DNA of 44,245 nucleotides from Lachnospiraceae bacterium (GTDB lineage Bacteria > Bacillota > Clostridia > Lachnospirales > Lachnospiraceae). The DNA lies in the NCBI GenBank assembly GCA_022788085.1, contig JALEWA010000169.1, positions 1-44,245 of the forward strand, in the 5' to 3' direction. Both the position numbers and the translations under genes were made by a program. Within the stretch, counting starts at the first letter, position 1; each line of letters begins with the position of its first letter. Below are positions 7,576 to 16,979 of this stretch, one piece after another. The notes under the pieces were generated by a model that was not told the origin of the DNA, did no database searches, and was given only the letters and a program-made list of their open reading frames with translations.

Positions 7576-10500
7576 CTAATCCTCTCTCATTCTTGCACCG
7601 CACCATGCAAACAGATTATAATTCTGCCCTGCATACAGGCTTTGGTATAGCATTTTCGCTTCTTCTATTCTACCCTGACGCTCAAACAGAAGCGCCTTTG
7701 CCAACACATTTCTCATACAAAAAGCATGATTGCAAAGCCGACACCGGCTGCTGCCAAGCATATCCTGTAATGCCTTTTCTCCAGCCTCCGCACCGTTCTT
7801 ATACAGAGCAATCACAAACTCAACAAACATCGCATATCTGTCTTTATAGAAAAATTCCTTTGTATGAACCAGATTCCTGATATAGATTTTTCCATCTGAT
7901 TCATTAAATTGTTCTTTACATACCATGGCATCTAAATAACAATCCAATTTTTCAACACATATTTTTAGCTGTTTTTCAAAAGCATCGATTCTTGCATCAC
8001 CGCTTCCTTGTGCTTTCTTATCCGGACTGTCCTTCTTTTTCCCCCTGAGGATACGGCTTATTTTGCCAAGAATGCTCTTATTCTCATCCATATCCTGAAG
8101 CTTTGCTGCCTGTGCCATTCTCTCATCTTGTCGCTCCAAGTAAGGAAGTTCCTGCTTCAATTCTGAAATAGCAAGCGTCAGGAAAAAAAGCTTACTGATA
8201 TAATAATCGATTCTTGCCTTTGACGATAAAAACTCATTGCTGCTTGGAAGGGAGCATGCACTCTCTATATTCTTTAGTGCTTCATCATACATGCCCTTTC
8301 TCATGTACTGCCATGCCAGCATATGCTCATACTCACTCTGCTTTGCAAGACGCAGCTTATCCATTGCCATGATGCTGATATAATTTCGAATCTTTTCTAC
8401 GATTTCTTCTGCCTTTTTCCAATCCCCTGCATAGAGGCAGGCACGATATAGCAGCTTAAAATAATTATTGTCTGTTTTCACATTCTGTTCCAGTAATTCC
8501 AAAGCCTTATCCAATTGCCCTGTTCTTGCATAATTGCAGCTCAAATCTTTGTTCGTTATTACAGATGTTTTCTCGCCGTCTATCTGCTCCATCAGACGTT
8601 CATAGACTTCTGCTGCCTTTTTGTATTCCCCCATTAATTCATAGGTATGTGCTGTATTTCCAAACGGCATGGCATTTAGTTCTTCCTTACCTTCACGATA
8701 CATATAATAATACGCCTGTTGGAAATGAGGAAGGGCTTCTTCATATTTACCCTGATATTTCAAAATACACCCGATATTATTATGGGCAAACTGATCTGCA
8801 GGATCTCTTTCAAGAATCTTATAGAAGTCCTTTAATGCCTGCTCATATTCCTTTGCTGACATACTAAATAAACCTCTGGTATTCAGAATATAATTGCAGG
8901 GATACTTAATCAAATGCTTTGTAATGATTTCAAAGCCCTTTTCATAATTCTTGGGATTACCTGTTCTTGCTATGATATTCGCATAACGTTTATTAAAATC
9001 ATCTATCTTCTCACCAATTTTATAATTCTCTTCTTCATCCGGAGAATGAAGTGCATCCTCGTATGCATCCAGATAAATGCTCTCTACCTTATTCTCCTTT
9101 GCACGCTTCAGGATATCTTCCAGTTCTTCCTGATGTTTTAAATCATAATATACCTTTGCGATTTCCTCATAAGGCCTTGCATAATCCGGGAAATCCTGAA
9201 TACATTGCATACCATATCGTATGACGCCACCGGCATCCCATAGCTTTACATATGCTTCCATCATCAGGATATTGGCATAACGTATCTGATAACGATTCAA
9301 CAGAAGTTCTGCAAGATCAATACATTTCTGGTATTCCTCCTTCTCAAGCCATACTCTTGCCATCTCAATCAGAATATTCATATCCCGGTCTGCCGCATCA
9401 CCAAGCAACTCATATTCTGCTACCGCTTTGTCATAATATTTTTTAAATCCTCTTCCCATCATATGATAAGAAGACAGCTTAATTCTATGGGCAATTCTGA
9501 CATTTCTGTCATGTTCACTTCTTGCATTTTCATCCTCACCCAGAGTTTGTTCTTCCTTATTAAGCTCCTTTAACCATTCCTCCGCAGTCTCTACTGCCTT
9601 GTCATGATCGGCACGTCCCATGTAGATTCTTGCAAGAACACCAAGATATTCTCCTCTTTTTTCATCAGGAATATATTCCTTGATTTCCTCTGCCATACGT
9701 ACTGCTGCGTAAAATTTATCCTCTTGCAAATAACACCAGACTATTTCCAATGCAGCCTCCACATTCTTATTTTTCTGCCATTTTTCCAGATATTCTCCCA
9801 TAAGAGCATGATTTATCTTCTGACGAAGGTCAATAATTGCCTCATCCTGGCCTCTACGGATTACGATACGGGTACATTCCTTTGCTTTCTGATATTCTTC
9901 CTTTTCTACATACCAGAATGCAAGGCGGTAATTTGCCATATAATGAAGATTATCCTTCGTCTTAAGCTTAAGATAGCATTCTGCTGCCTTGTCAAACTCT
10001 TTCTGCGACCAATAGAATTCTGCAAGCTGATAAAGCAAGGCATCCTCTTTTGGATAATCATAAACCAGCTTCTCCAGGATTTCCCGTGCTTTATCAATCT
10101 CTCCTCTTTCCTTACAAAGTCCGGAACGGATAATTTCCATATATGGGTGTGTAATCTTTGTCGCCTGTGCCTGCACCATAAGTTCTTCTGTCTTTGTAAG
10201 ATCCTTCTCCTGTAAAGCATCCCAGCAGGCATTGTAGCATCGTATGTAGGTATCATAATCTGCATCCTCTGCTCCTTCAAAAAGAGCGAAATCAAGCGCC
10301 TCACTTGACATGCTTCTGCGCACCAGAAAGTCTATGTAATCAGCCGGGAATTCTTCCTTCAGCTTTGCACTGTCCTTTGTAATGCTTAGATTCTGTTCTA
10401 TCAGTCTCCATACACAGTCAGGGAACTGAAAGTGATTCATCATGAAAACTAACAGCTTCCTGCGGCACTCTTCATTTCCATCCAGTGAAACAAATACATC

Positions 10501-10800
10501 CTCTTCAAATAATGCCTTCCATGCATCCTCATCGCGTCTGCCGGAAAGCGTTGCATATAACTCCTGTGCCTTTCCTGCCCATATACCGGAAGGTGTTTCA
10601 TCCTTCTGTGTTTCCTCCTCTTCCTCAGCACTTCTGGCATAGGAGCATGCTTCTTCATAGGCAGCTCTAAGCTTCTTAAACCCCTCCGGATCATCCTCAG
10701 GATTTGTTGTTACAAGCTTGCTACGATATGCATCCTTGATCGCTCTCTCATCCTTCGTTTTCTCAATTCCTAATATATAAAAAATCTCTTCTGCTTTCAT
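7576..10800 (-). CDS. J-like domain protein with long TPR array
   Basis: A 1074-residue soluble protein. Residues 1-50 look like a J domain ([20 protein letters not shown], then [11 protein letters not shown]), but the diagnostic His-Pro-Asp loop is replaced by NPEDDPEGF. The rest is mainly tetratricopeptide-type helical repeats, for example [36 protein letters not shown] and [36 protein letters not shown] in pieces. No signal peptide or membrane segment is seen. J domains stimulate Hsp70 ATPase through HPD, so this variant either uses another contact or only tethers. It lies directly upstream of the short Hsp70 gene in the same operon, suggesting a substrate-scaffold role. Substrates unknown. 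Confidence 0.85.
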   Translation of the reverse strand: MKAEEIFYILGIEKTKDERAIKDAYRSKLVTTNPEDDPEGFKKLRAAYEEACSYARSAEEEEETQKDETPSGIWAGKAQELYATLSGRRDEDAWKALFEEDVFVSLDGNEECRRKLLVFMMNHFQFPDCVWRLIEQNLSITKDSAKLKEEFPADYIDFLVRRSMSSEALDFALFEGAEDADYDTYIRCYNACWDALQEKDLTKTEELMVQAQATKITHPYMEIIRSGLCKERGEIDKAREILEKLVYDYPKEDALLYQLAEFYWSQKEFDKAAECYLKLKTKDNLHYMANYRLAFWYVEKEEYQKAKECTRIVIRRGQDEAIIDLRQKINHALMGEYLEKWQKNKNVEAALEIVWCYLQEDKFYAAVRMAEEIKEYIPDEKRGEYLGVLARIYMGRADHDKAVETAEEWLKELNKEEQTLGEDENARSEHDRNVRIAHRIKLSSYHMMGRGFKKYYDKAVAEYELLGDAADRDMNILIEMARVWLEKEEYQKCIDLAELLLNRYQIRYANILMMEAYVKLWDAGGVIRYGMQCIQDFPDYARPYEEIAKVYYDLKHQEELEDILKRAKENKVESIYLDAYEDALHSPDEEENYKIGEKIDDFNKRYANIIARTGNPKNYEKGFEIITKHLIKYPCNYILNTRGLFSMSAKEYEQALKDFYKILERDPADQFAHNNIGCILKYQGKYEEALPHFQQAYYYMYREGKEELNAMPFGNTAHTYELMGEYKKAAEVYERLMEQIDGEKTSVITNKDLSCNYARTGQLDKALELLEQNVKTDNNYFKLLYRACLYAGDWKKAEEIVEKIRNYISIMAMDKLRLAKQSEYEHMLAWQYMRKGMYDEALKNIESACSLPSSNEFLSSKARIDYYISKLFFLTLAISELKQELPYLERQDERMAQAAKLQDMDENKSILGKISRILRGKKKDSPDKKAQGSGDARIDAFEKQLKICVEKLDCYLDAMVCKEQFNESDGKIYIRNLVHTKEFFYKDRYAMFVEFVIALYKNGAEAGEKALQDMLGSSRCRLCNHAFCMRNVLAKALLFERQGRIEEAKMLYQSLYAGQNYNLFAWCGARMRED

Positions 10801-10826
10801 ACTTTCACTTGCAATTTCCTATTCCA

Positions 10827-10866
10827 TAAAAAGTATTCGGGACAGGTTCCTAAATCCTGTCCCGAA
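10827..10866 (-). terminator. Terminator after the first GH-like gene
   Basis: An 11-bp perfect stem (TTCGGGACAGG at 10836-10846 with CCTGTCCCGAA at 10856-10866) lies just after the minus-strand gene ending at 10873. On the minus strand it is followed by TACTTTTT. The T tract is broken by a C, so termination may be partial. Confidence 0.7.
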
Positions 10867-10872
10867 TTAACA

Positions 10873-12483
10873 TTAGTTACACCCTAATGCTGCCCAGCTT
10901 CCTGCTCCAATAATCGGAAGCGCGAACTGGGTATACGCTGCCGATTGTGGTGTATCAATATACTTGAATACATTATAAATCTGCTTTGGTGTAGATGCCC
11001 AGCCATTTGCATCACAATTGTATAGACCACAGGCAATCTTATCACTTGCTTTCTCATAAGGAGAATCTACCATTCGATGTACTACAAATGCCTTAATGTA
11101 TGGATTTTTCTCTGCCAGCTTATAAGCATAAGCGAAAGATGCTGCCTGAGTAGCTTCATTTGAGCTCATGGAATTAAACAAAATCTCAGAAATCATAATA
11201 TATCGAACCTGTCCATTTGGACTTAAGTAAGCAGGCTGACACATATAATTTGTAAATACTTCCATATTCATCGGGTTAATCATTCTTGTATTCGATGTAT
11301 GGTCAATTAGGTTCAATGCCTTATAGTTAGATGGCATATCCCAGAACTTTGCTGCTGTCAGTGGAACCGGATGTGGATGCCAGGCTACTCCCCAGTCAAT
11401 ATTACCATGAGAGATAATATCGACGTTGAATGCATCTATGAACTTCTTAGCACCATACTGGTTTTTGGTTCCATCTTCCCATGTCCATCTCTGGTCAATA
11501 CAGGTCAGCACTCTTGCATTTGCATTCGTACTCTTAATCGCCGTATAGAACATACGGAATGCCTTCTCATATTCTAAAGTAAAATTATTTACATCATAAT
11601 TTCCTGCAAAATACCATGGATTATTGTTATTTACTTCATTACCGATAATCCAGTTTGTTACAAGGCCTGTTGCAAAATTACTATATCTTTCGGTCAGGAA
11701 TACCATCAACGCCTGTAAAGCTTCTGCACCTGCCTGCTCGTCCGTATTAAAAGCATAATGTCTGTAGCCTGCCACACGACCTGTCGGTTTCACAGTCAAT
11801 GCAGTAGAAGCATTATAATAATTTACCACATTCATGGTTACCTCTACACCCTGTGTTGCAAACAAAGTCATAATCATATCATATTCTGCTACAACTGCCT
11901 GATTAAAATTATAGGCTTTTCCATTATATGCATAAGTGACATATGCTGCCGCCGGCTCAAAGAATCTGTTTACAGCCAGCTCATAGCTTGCATGTTGTAC
12001 TCCCAAATTTGCAAGATCCAATATAGCAGCATTATCTGCTGTAATACCCTTGATAGAAGTAGTCACAGGGTTTGCTGCTGTCTTTGTAGCAACTACTTCC
12101 GGATTAGTAATATAAAATTCCTGACTAACAGGTGTAAACTTGCCTCCTGACTTTATAGCAATAACAAATTTACAATATAGCTTAGATGCTGCCGTGTTTA
12201 AATCCAATGTAGTTGACATCGTAACTATTCCAGCCTTTGCCGCTGTTGCACAAAAATCTGTTCTTGCGCCAATCGAAGCTTCATATGGCTGTAAAGCAAA
12301 TAAATAATAATTGTTATCATCACTTGCTACATTTGATACTGTTGTGGCTGTTACAGTTACCTGATTTCCACCACTGATAATACACTGGTTAATTGTAACA
12401 TTTCCGGCTGCCATTACTGTCATCTGCATCAAGCATACCAGTATCAGGCATACCGCTCCCCATAAGCTAATTTTTCTCTTCAT
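10873..12483 (-). CDS. Secreted clan-A glycoside hydrolase-like protein (DUF5722-like), copy 1
   Basis: A 536-residue protein with a signal peptide (MKRKISLW, hydrophobic core, cleavage near VMAAG), a beta-rich N-terminal domain, then a probable TIM barrel. Candidate catalytic residues are Glu283 in WIIGNEVNNNNPW and Glu433 in IMISEIL, with a WHPHPVPL motif at 368-375; an Asn-Glu pair followed by a later Glu is the clan GH-A pattern. I believe it belongs to or near DUF5722, but cannot confirm that from sequence alone. The start is supported by GGAGG 5 bases upstream. It has its own promoter and terminator and is paralogous to the next gene upstream. Likely a polysaccharide-directed enzyme; substrate unknown. 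Confidence 0.75.
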   Translation of the reverse strand: MKRKISLWGAVCLILVCLMQMTVMAAGNVTINQCIISGGNQVTVTATTVSNVASDDNNYYLFALQPYEASIGARTDFCATAAKAGIVTMSTTLDLNTAASKLYCKFVIAIKSGGKFTPVSQEFYITNPEVVATKTAANPVTTSIKGITADNAAILDLANLGVQHASYELAVNRFFEPAAAYVTYAYNGKAYNFNQAVVAEYDMIMTLFATQGVEVTMNVVNYYNASTALTVKPTGRVAGYRHYAFNTDEQAGAEALQALMVFLTERYSNFATGLVTNWIIGNEVNNNNPWYFAGNYDVNNFTLEYEKAFRMFYTAIKSTNANARVLTCIDQRWTWEDGTKNQYGAKKFIDAFNVDIISHGNIDWGVAWHPHPVPLTAAKFWDMPSNYKALNLIDHTSNTRMINPMNMEVFTNYMCQPAYLSPNGQVRYIMISEILFNSMSSNEATQAASFAYAYKLAEKNPYIKAFVVHRMVDSPYEKASDKIACGLYNCDANGWASTPKQIYNVFKYIDTPQSAAYTQFALPIIGAGSWAALGCN

Positions 12484-12522
12484 TCATACCTCCAACTATT
12501 TTTGTCATTCTGAAATCTATTT

Positions 12523-12551
12523 ACCATGATTACACTTTGTTCCATCATGGT
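12523..12551 (-). other. Leader hairpin before the first GH-like gene
   Basis: A perfect 8-bp stem (ACCATGAT with ATCATGGT) with a 13-base loop lies in the roughly 120-base 5-prime leader, about 40 bases before the start codon. No T tract follows, so it is not a terminator; it may affect mRNA stability or translation. Confidence 0.5.
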
Positions 12552-12609
12552 CTACAAACACCTGGCAAATATCTCCTGCAAAAATGCCTGCCGTACTGTG
12601 TCCGCGAAT

Positions 12610-12638
12610 ATTATACCATTTATGGAAAGTAAATACAA
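12610..12638 (-). promoter_or_regulatory. Sigma-A promoter of GH-like gene 1
   Basis: TTGTAT (12633-12638) and a perfect TATAAT (12610-12615) are separated by 17 bp on the minus strand. They lie just after the terminator of the upstream paralogue, so the two copies are transcribed separately. Confidence 0.7.
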
Positions 12639-12641
12639 CGA

Positions 12642-12681
12642 ATAAAAAGACCTCCACACAATGATTTTCATTGTGCGGAAG
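12642..12681 (-). terminator. Terminator after GH-like gene 2
   Basis: CCTCCACACAATG (12651-12663) pairs with CATTGTGCGGAAG (12669-12681), with minor mismatches. On the minus strand the hairpin is followed by TCTTTTTATT. It lies 18 bases after the stop codon. Confidence 0.85.
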
Positions 12682-12698
12682 CCTTTTTCTTACTTAAC

Positions 12699-14291
12699 CT
12701 AATTTACACCTAAATCAGCCCAGCTTGTTGCGCCCAGATATGGGAGTAAGGAATCTGAAATAGAAGTATTTGCTGTATCCATGTACTTGAATGCGTTATA
12801 GGATACTTTGGGTACACCTGCATCTGTTCTGATACCAACTGCCATGCCATCATTGATTACCTCAGAAGCATGATCAATTTGTCTATGAATGATAACGCCC
12901 TCAATAAATGGATTAGAGGATGTCAGCTTATACGCATATACCATAGCTGCTGCCTGTATATTCTGATCTGTAGGAATCTGTGCATTCGAAGAGGTGAATC
13001 CCATCTCTGAAATCAGAATATGTCTTACTGTTCCGCTTGGTGAAAGCAGGAATGGCTGTGTCATATGATTTGTAACAACATCCATGTTTGTTGGATTAAC
13101 CATCTTGGAGTTATCTGCATGAGTTACCAGCTTCATTGCTGCATACGCCGGTGGCAGATTCCAGAACTGGCAGTTATATAATGGAACCGGATGTGGATGG
13201 ATAGATAATCCCCAGTCAATATTACCTGTTTCATTAATATAATTTGCAAAGCTGTCTAAAACCTGTCTTCCTGCATAAGCGTATGGATTGGAATCTGTAT
13301 GTGTCCATCTCTGGTCAATGTTTAACATTACCCTTGCACCTGAATTCTGGCTCTTAATTGCATTATAGCAATGACGGAATTCTTTCGCATACTGCACTGC
13401 AAAAGCTTCACCATCCATAGGGCCTGCATAATGCCATGGTGAATTATTATTTATTTCATTACCAATAATCCATGTATGAATCGTTCCCTTACCAGAACCG
13501 GAATACCTGTTAGCAAGGAAAGATAACAAAGCTGCTATTTTCTCAGAACCTGCCTGCTCAGATACATTCAGCGCATAGCAATTCTTACCAGGTTCGCGAG
13601 CTGCCGGAAGAATAAGATCAAGTGTTGCCGGGTTGTAAGAATTCTTAATTACCATGACAACATTACAACCCTGGTCTGCAAACTTCTTGCATACAATATC
13701 ATACTCAGTTACCACGGTAGAATTAAAGCTATAAGTCTTTCCATTGTAGGTATAATTAACTCCACCTCCAACGAAAAATCTGCTAACATCTAATTCATAA
13801 GAAGCATAACCTGCCCCTAATTCACCTAAATCAGATGCATAACGCCAGTCAGCAGTCAAGCCCTTCTTTGATCTTACCGGATATCCTGTTGCTTTTGTTG
13901 CAACGGCTTCCGGATTCGTGATATACATCTCATTACTTACCGGTACGAAAACACCACCCTGATATGCTGTAACAACAAATCTGGAATATAGCTTAGACGT
14001 TGCCTTATTAAAATCTAAAGGTGTTGTAAACTGTACCATTTCAGCTGCGGGTGCGGATGCACAAAAGTCTACTCTTGCTCCAACTCCCACCTCATATGGC
14101 TTTAGTTCGAATAAATAATATAATCCCGTATCACTTGGTGCAACTGCCCCCGATGCGATTACGGTTACTTCCTGACCTGTAATCATACAATGACTGATTG
14201 TAACACTCTGTCCTGCAGCAGATACTGTTATCTGAAGCATGAACACAAGCAACATTGTAAGAGTAAGCCACAAGCTCCATCTTCTTTTCAT
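12699..14291 (-). CDS. Secreted clan-A glycoside hydrolase-like protein (DUF5722-like), copy 2
   Basis: A 530-residue paralogue of the gene at 10873-12483 with the same layout: signal peptide (cleavage near TVSAAG), beta-rich N-terminal domain and probable TIM barrel. Candidate acid/base Glu279 is in WIIGNEINNNSPW, candidate nucleophile Glu429 in ILISEMG, and IHPHPVPL is conserved. Similarity runs the whole length, but the two have clearly diverged, so this is an old tandem duplication. I chose the ATG at 14289-14291, which has GGAGG 8 bases upstream, over the start 15 bases earlier. It has its own sigma-A-like promoter and a terminator. Substrate not predictable. Confidence 0.75.
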   Translation of the reverse strand: MKRRWSLWLTLTMLLVFMLQITVSAAGQSVTISHCMITGQEVTVIASGAVAPSDTGLYYLFELKPYEVGVGARVDFCASAPAAEMVQFTTPLDFNKATSKLYSRFVVTAYQGGVFVPVSNEMYITNPEAVATKATGYPVRSKKGLTADWRYASDLGELGAGYASYELDVSRFFVGGGVNYTYNGKTYSFNSTVVTEYDIVCKKFADQGCNVVMVIKNSYNPATLDLILPAAREPGKNCYALNVSEQAGSEKIAALLSFLANRYSGSGKGTIHTWIIGNEINNNSPWHYAGPMDGEAFAVQYAKEFRHCYNAIKSQNSGARVMLNIDQRWTHTDSNPYAYAGRQVLDSFANYINETGNIDWGLSIHPHPVPLYNCQFWNLPPAYAAMKLVTHADNSKMVNPTNMDVVTNHMTQPFLLSPSGTVRHILISEMGFTSSNAQIPTDQNIQAAAMVYAYKLTSSNPFIEGVIIHRQIDHASEVINDGMAVGIRTDAGVPKVSYNAFKYMDTANTSISDSLLPYLGATSWADLGVN

Positions 14292-14339
14292 TTGAATTCC
14301 CTCCATGTATTCTTTTGATTTTTAACGCTTCAAAGCCCT

Positions 14340-14360
14340 GATTCAAATATGCTATGAATC
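14340..14360 (-). promoter_or_regulatory. Inverted repeat near the start of GH-like gene 2 transcript
   Basis: GATTCA and TGAATC are separated by 9 bases, just downstream of the -10 element at 14369-14374. The position suits a repressor operator or a small leader stem; no regulator is assigned. Confidence 0.35.
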
Positions 14361-14368
14361 GTAAAGCT

Positions 14369-14397
14369 AGTATATCATTTACTGAAAATTCATTCAA
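14369..14397 (-). promoter_or_regulatory. Sigma-A promoter of GH-like gene 2
   Basis: TTGAAT (14392-14397) and TATACT (14369-14374) on the minus strand are separated by 17 bp, about 75 bases before the start codon. Confidence 0.65.
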
Positions 14398-14426
14398 TAG
14401 ATTGTATACATAATAATTGAAAGTTT

Positions 14427-16952
14427 TTATTCTTTATTTCGCAAATATGTCACAAATAAATTACCATATTTTTCAAACATTTGCGTTGCATCTTTCATTC
14501 CTATCTTATATACCGTTCCACTATTTGGATTCATTACAACAACATTAAGTTCATTAAATCCAATCACGAGCACTGCATCATCATTATCTAACGTTACCAG
14601 TACCGGAATATCCTGATTTACATAATATAGTACTGCATCCAGACTTACGCCACTAAGCTCAAGAACCTGTGTATTCGTCATACTTTCTTGCAAAATCTCT
14701 GTAACTGTCATTCCATTATCAAGCATACTCTGCGTATTTCTGGAAATTCCTGCAAAGGACAAAATAGTATTCAGACAAACTGCAAGGGCAGAAGTATTCT
14801 CTTCCTTCATGTTTCCCTTTATCGCCATAATCTGATTTCTGGTACTTCTGCTGGTTTTCTTCCAAATATAGTCACCATTCTCATTGATAACCGTTCCGCT
14901 CTTTTCATATGCCAGATTAATTGCGTCAGATGAATGTGTAAAGGTTCCCATGATTCCTTCCTTACCATATACGTAGAATCTCTCAACCGGCTTCTCAACC
15001 TGAATCGCCAATTCTCTTGTTCCTTCAAAAATAACCTCCTTAGGTTCTGTGAATTTCAAGTTCTTTTGCTCAATGCTTCCCTTTAATACAAGCTGCACAA
15101 TTTTCTCATAATCCTGTGTTGCAACTACTTCTACTGTATTATAGCCACTCTCTTCTATAATATTATTAACGATCTGGTCATCAGCAATTTCCTGATAACC
15201 GGTTCCCTTTTCATCCTTTTCCACACGTTTTAACGTAATCAGATTATCTGTTATTGTACTTCCTACAACATAAGCACCCGGTTGTTCATAACTTTTCAGT
15301 ATATCTCCATCCTCATTCTGAATGAAAACAGCATACATCGGAAATGTAATAGCACCATTATAGTCCTCACTGATGTCTGTATAATGTGCAATTCCATAGA
15401 TCAAATCCTCACCAATAAAGCCCAAAGGAAGAATACGCTTTCCCCCCTGAACACTAATCTCCTTGCGAACACCCGTATTCAGATTCATTAAAATCAGCTT
15501 TGTGCAATCATATGCATTGCTCGCATTCTGCCAGACCAGCATTTCATCGCTGTCTGAAACCTGAAAGCTTCCTTCCTGAAGCTCAGATGCAACCTCTGCG
15601 TAGCTTTGTTCCTCCATGTTGATTGCAAGAATGGAGCCATCCAGATACAAATACACCGTACCTGTCTTATTTACATAGGAAAGCTGTTCCACATCAGCTT
15701 TTAAAGTAGCAAAGGATTTATAATATGGTATGAAGATACGCTCTTCTACTGTATTAACCATACCATTATATTCATAAATCTGGATGCCGACTCTACCCTC
15801 CTCGCGTCCACGATTCATATATCCATATACCATAAAGGTTACATTTCCCGTTTCATCTATACTTAATATCTTAATATCATGCTGATTATGATAGGTTCTT
15901 ATATCCATCTTGTCATAAAAACTAAAAAGACTGGAGAATTTCTTATCTGCTGCATGATAACAGAAAAGCTGGTCTTCATTAACAAATGCAAGGTTACTTC
16001 CACCATCACTTTCCATCATCTGTACTTTACTGTCACGGATGCCTAACATAATCTTATTGCTTGCATAAACATCTGCTTGCGTATCAAAAATCTGGTTCAT
16101 GGTTCTTTCATAATCCAGAAGATACACTCTGTCCGTTGTATAACGGATCTGATAATATTCACTGACAAGATAGTTGTACTTGATCGTATCCTTTACAGAC
16201 TGTACCACATAATTCATTCGAACAGAAGCAGTCTGTTTCTCTATTTCCTGAATGATAATATCAGGCTCAGTCAGCTTTGCAATCTGTAAATTGGCCCATG
16301 TAATCTGGCTAAGGCTGCAATGAATATCCACCTTGCTTAAGGTTGTATTATCTCCCTTGGAATTTGATTCCAGATAAGCAACCAAGTCTTTTGCCTTCTC
16401 CTTATCAAAGGTTCTTTCATGAAAATCTTTTACAAAGGCAAGCTTCTCTAAGGTATAGTAATCATCAGCATCTATGATCCGTGTATAATAATTAATGGTT
16501 TCTGCTGATGTTTCTACTTTAAGTATCCAGTTATACTCCTGCTGCTTTTCAATCAAATCCTTAATTGTTACAGATACCTTAATTGAGTCTGCATCTTCGT
16601 TATAATCAGTAATCTGCGTACTCTCTACAAGTCTGCTTCCATCAATGCTTCTGACCTCAAAGGAGAGGCTTTTTATCTCATTATTATATTTATCAATTAC
16701 AAAGGAAAGCTTTCTGCCTGTTTCCAAAGGCGTTATGGTATCCCTTAAAAGCCGACCGTCCATCTCCTGACGGTAGCCATAAAGTGTATTAAACTCGATG
16801 CCTCCTGTAGTCATATGAACAAGTGGTAGTGTTGCCGAATCCATGGTTGCCGTCATATCTGCATTTCCCTTATTATATAAACTGCTGCTTATTACAATAG
16901 TCAGAAAAAATACTGCAATACAGACAATTACTTTAATGATTACCTTTTTCAT
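14427..16952 (-). CDS. Large membrane-anchored protein with degenerate C39-like tail
   Basis: An 841-residue protein with one N-terminal membrane segment (residues 5-26) and an extracytoplasmic body. The middle (about 270-640) has repeating beta-strand segments suggestive of a propeller-like fold, not firmly assigned. The last 130 residues resemble a C39-type papain-like fold: Cys726 within SALAVCLNTILSFAG, then YYVNQDIPVLVTLDN, then VLVIGF and a VVVMNPNSG segment. The usual catalytic His is replaced by Asp in NDDAVLVIGF, so protease activity is doubtful; it may bind a peptide or be a relic. It follows the methyltransferase gene by 27 bases. Function unknown, possibly envelope-related. Confidence 0.68.
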   Translation of the reverse strand: MKKVIIKVIVCIAVFFLTIVISSSLYNKGNADMTATMDSATLPLVHMTTGGIEFNTLYGYRQEMDGRLLRDTITPLETGRKLSFVIDKYNNEIKSLSFEVRSIDGSRLVESTQITDYNEDADSIKVSVTIKDLIEKQQEYNWILKVETSAETINYYTRIIDADDYYTLEKLAFVKDFHERTFDKEKAKDLVAYLESNSKGDNTTLSKVDIHCSLSQITWANLQIAKLTEPDIIIQEIEKQTASVRMNYVVQSVKDTIKYNYLVSEYYQIRYTTDRVYLLDYERTMNQIFDTQADVYASNKIMLGIRDSKVQMMESDGGSNLAFVNEDQLFCYHAADKKFSSLFSFYDKMDIRTYHNQHDIKILSIDETGNVTFMVYGYMNRGREEGRVGIQIYEYNGMVNTVEERIFIPYYKSFATLKADVEQLSYVNKTGTVYLYLDGSILAINMEEQSYAEVASELQEGSFQVSDSDEMLVWQNASNAYDCTKLILMNLNTGVRKEISVQGGKRILPLGFIGEDLIYGIAHYTDISEDYNGAITFPMYAVFIQNEDGDILKSYEQPGAYVVGSTITDNLITLKRVEKDEKGTGYQEIADDQIVNNIIEESGYNTVEVVATQDYEKIVQLVLKGSIEQKNLKFTEPKEVIFEGTRELAIQVEKPVERFYVYGKEGIMGTFTHSSDAINLAYEKSGTVINENGDYIWKKTSRSTRNQIMAIKGNMKEENTSALAVCLNTILSFAGISRNTQSMLDNGMTVTEILQESMTNTQVLELSGVSLDAVLYYVNQDIPVLVTLDNDDAVLVIGFNELNVVVMNPNSGTVYKIGMKDATQMFEKYGNLFVTYLRNKE

Positions 16953-16979
16953 CTTCTCTTTCCCTTACTCCCATAAAGA

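Noticed and set aside
9604-10215. Long plus-strand ORF (203 codons) inside the J/TPR gene
   Set aside because: Antisense shadow of the TPR gene; Phe/Cys/Leu-rich composition typical of reversed Glu/Lys-rich coding sequence.
12521-12680. Open minus-strand stretch of about 46 codons between the GH-like genes, ending in DHDGTKCNHGK
   Set aside because: Its only plausible start, a GTG, lies in the terminator hairpin without a ribosome site, and the frame runs through a good TATAAT promoter. The composition looks somewhat protein-like, so it could be a remnant, but I cannot support it.
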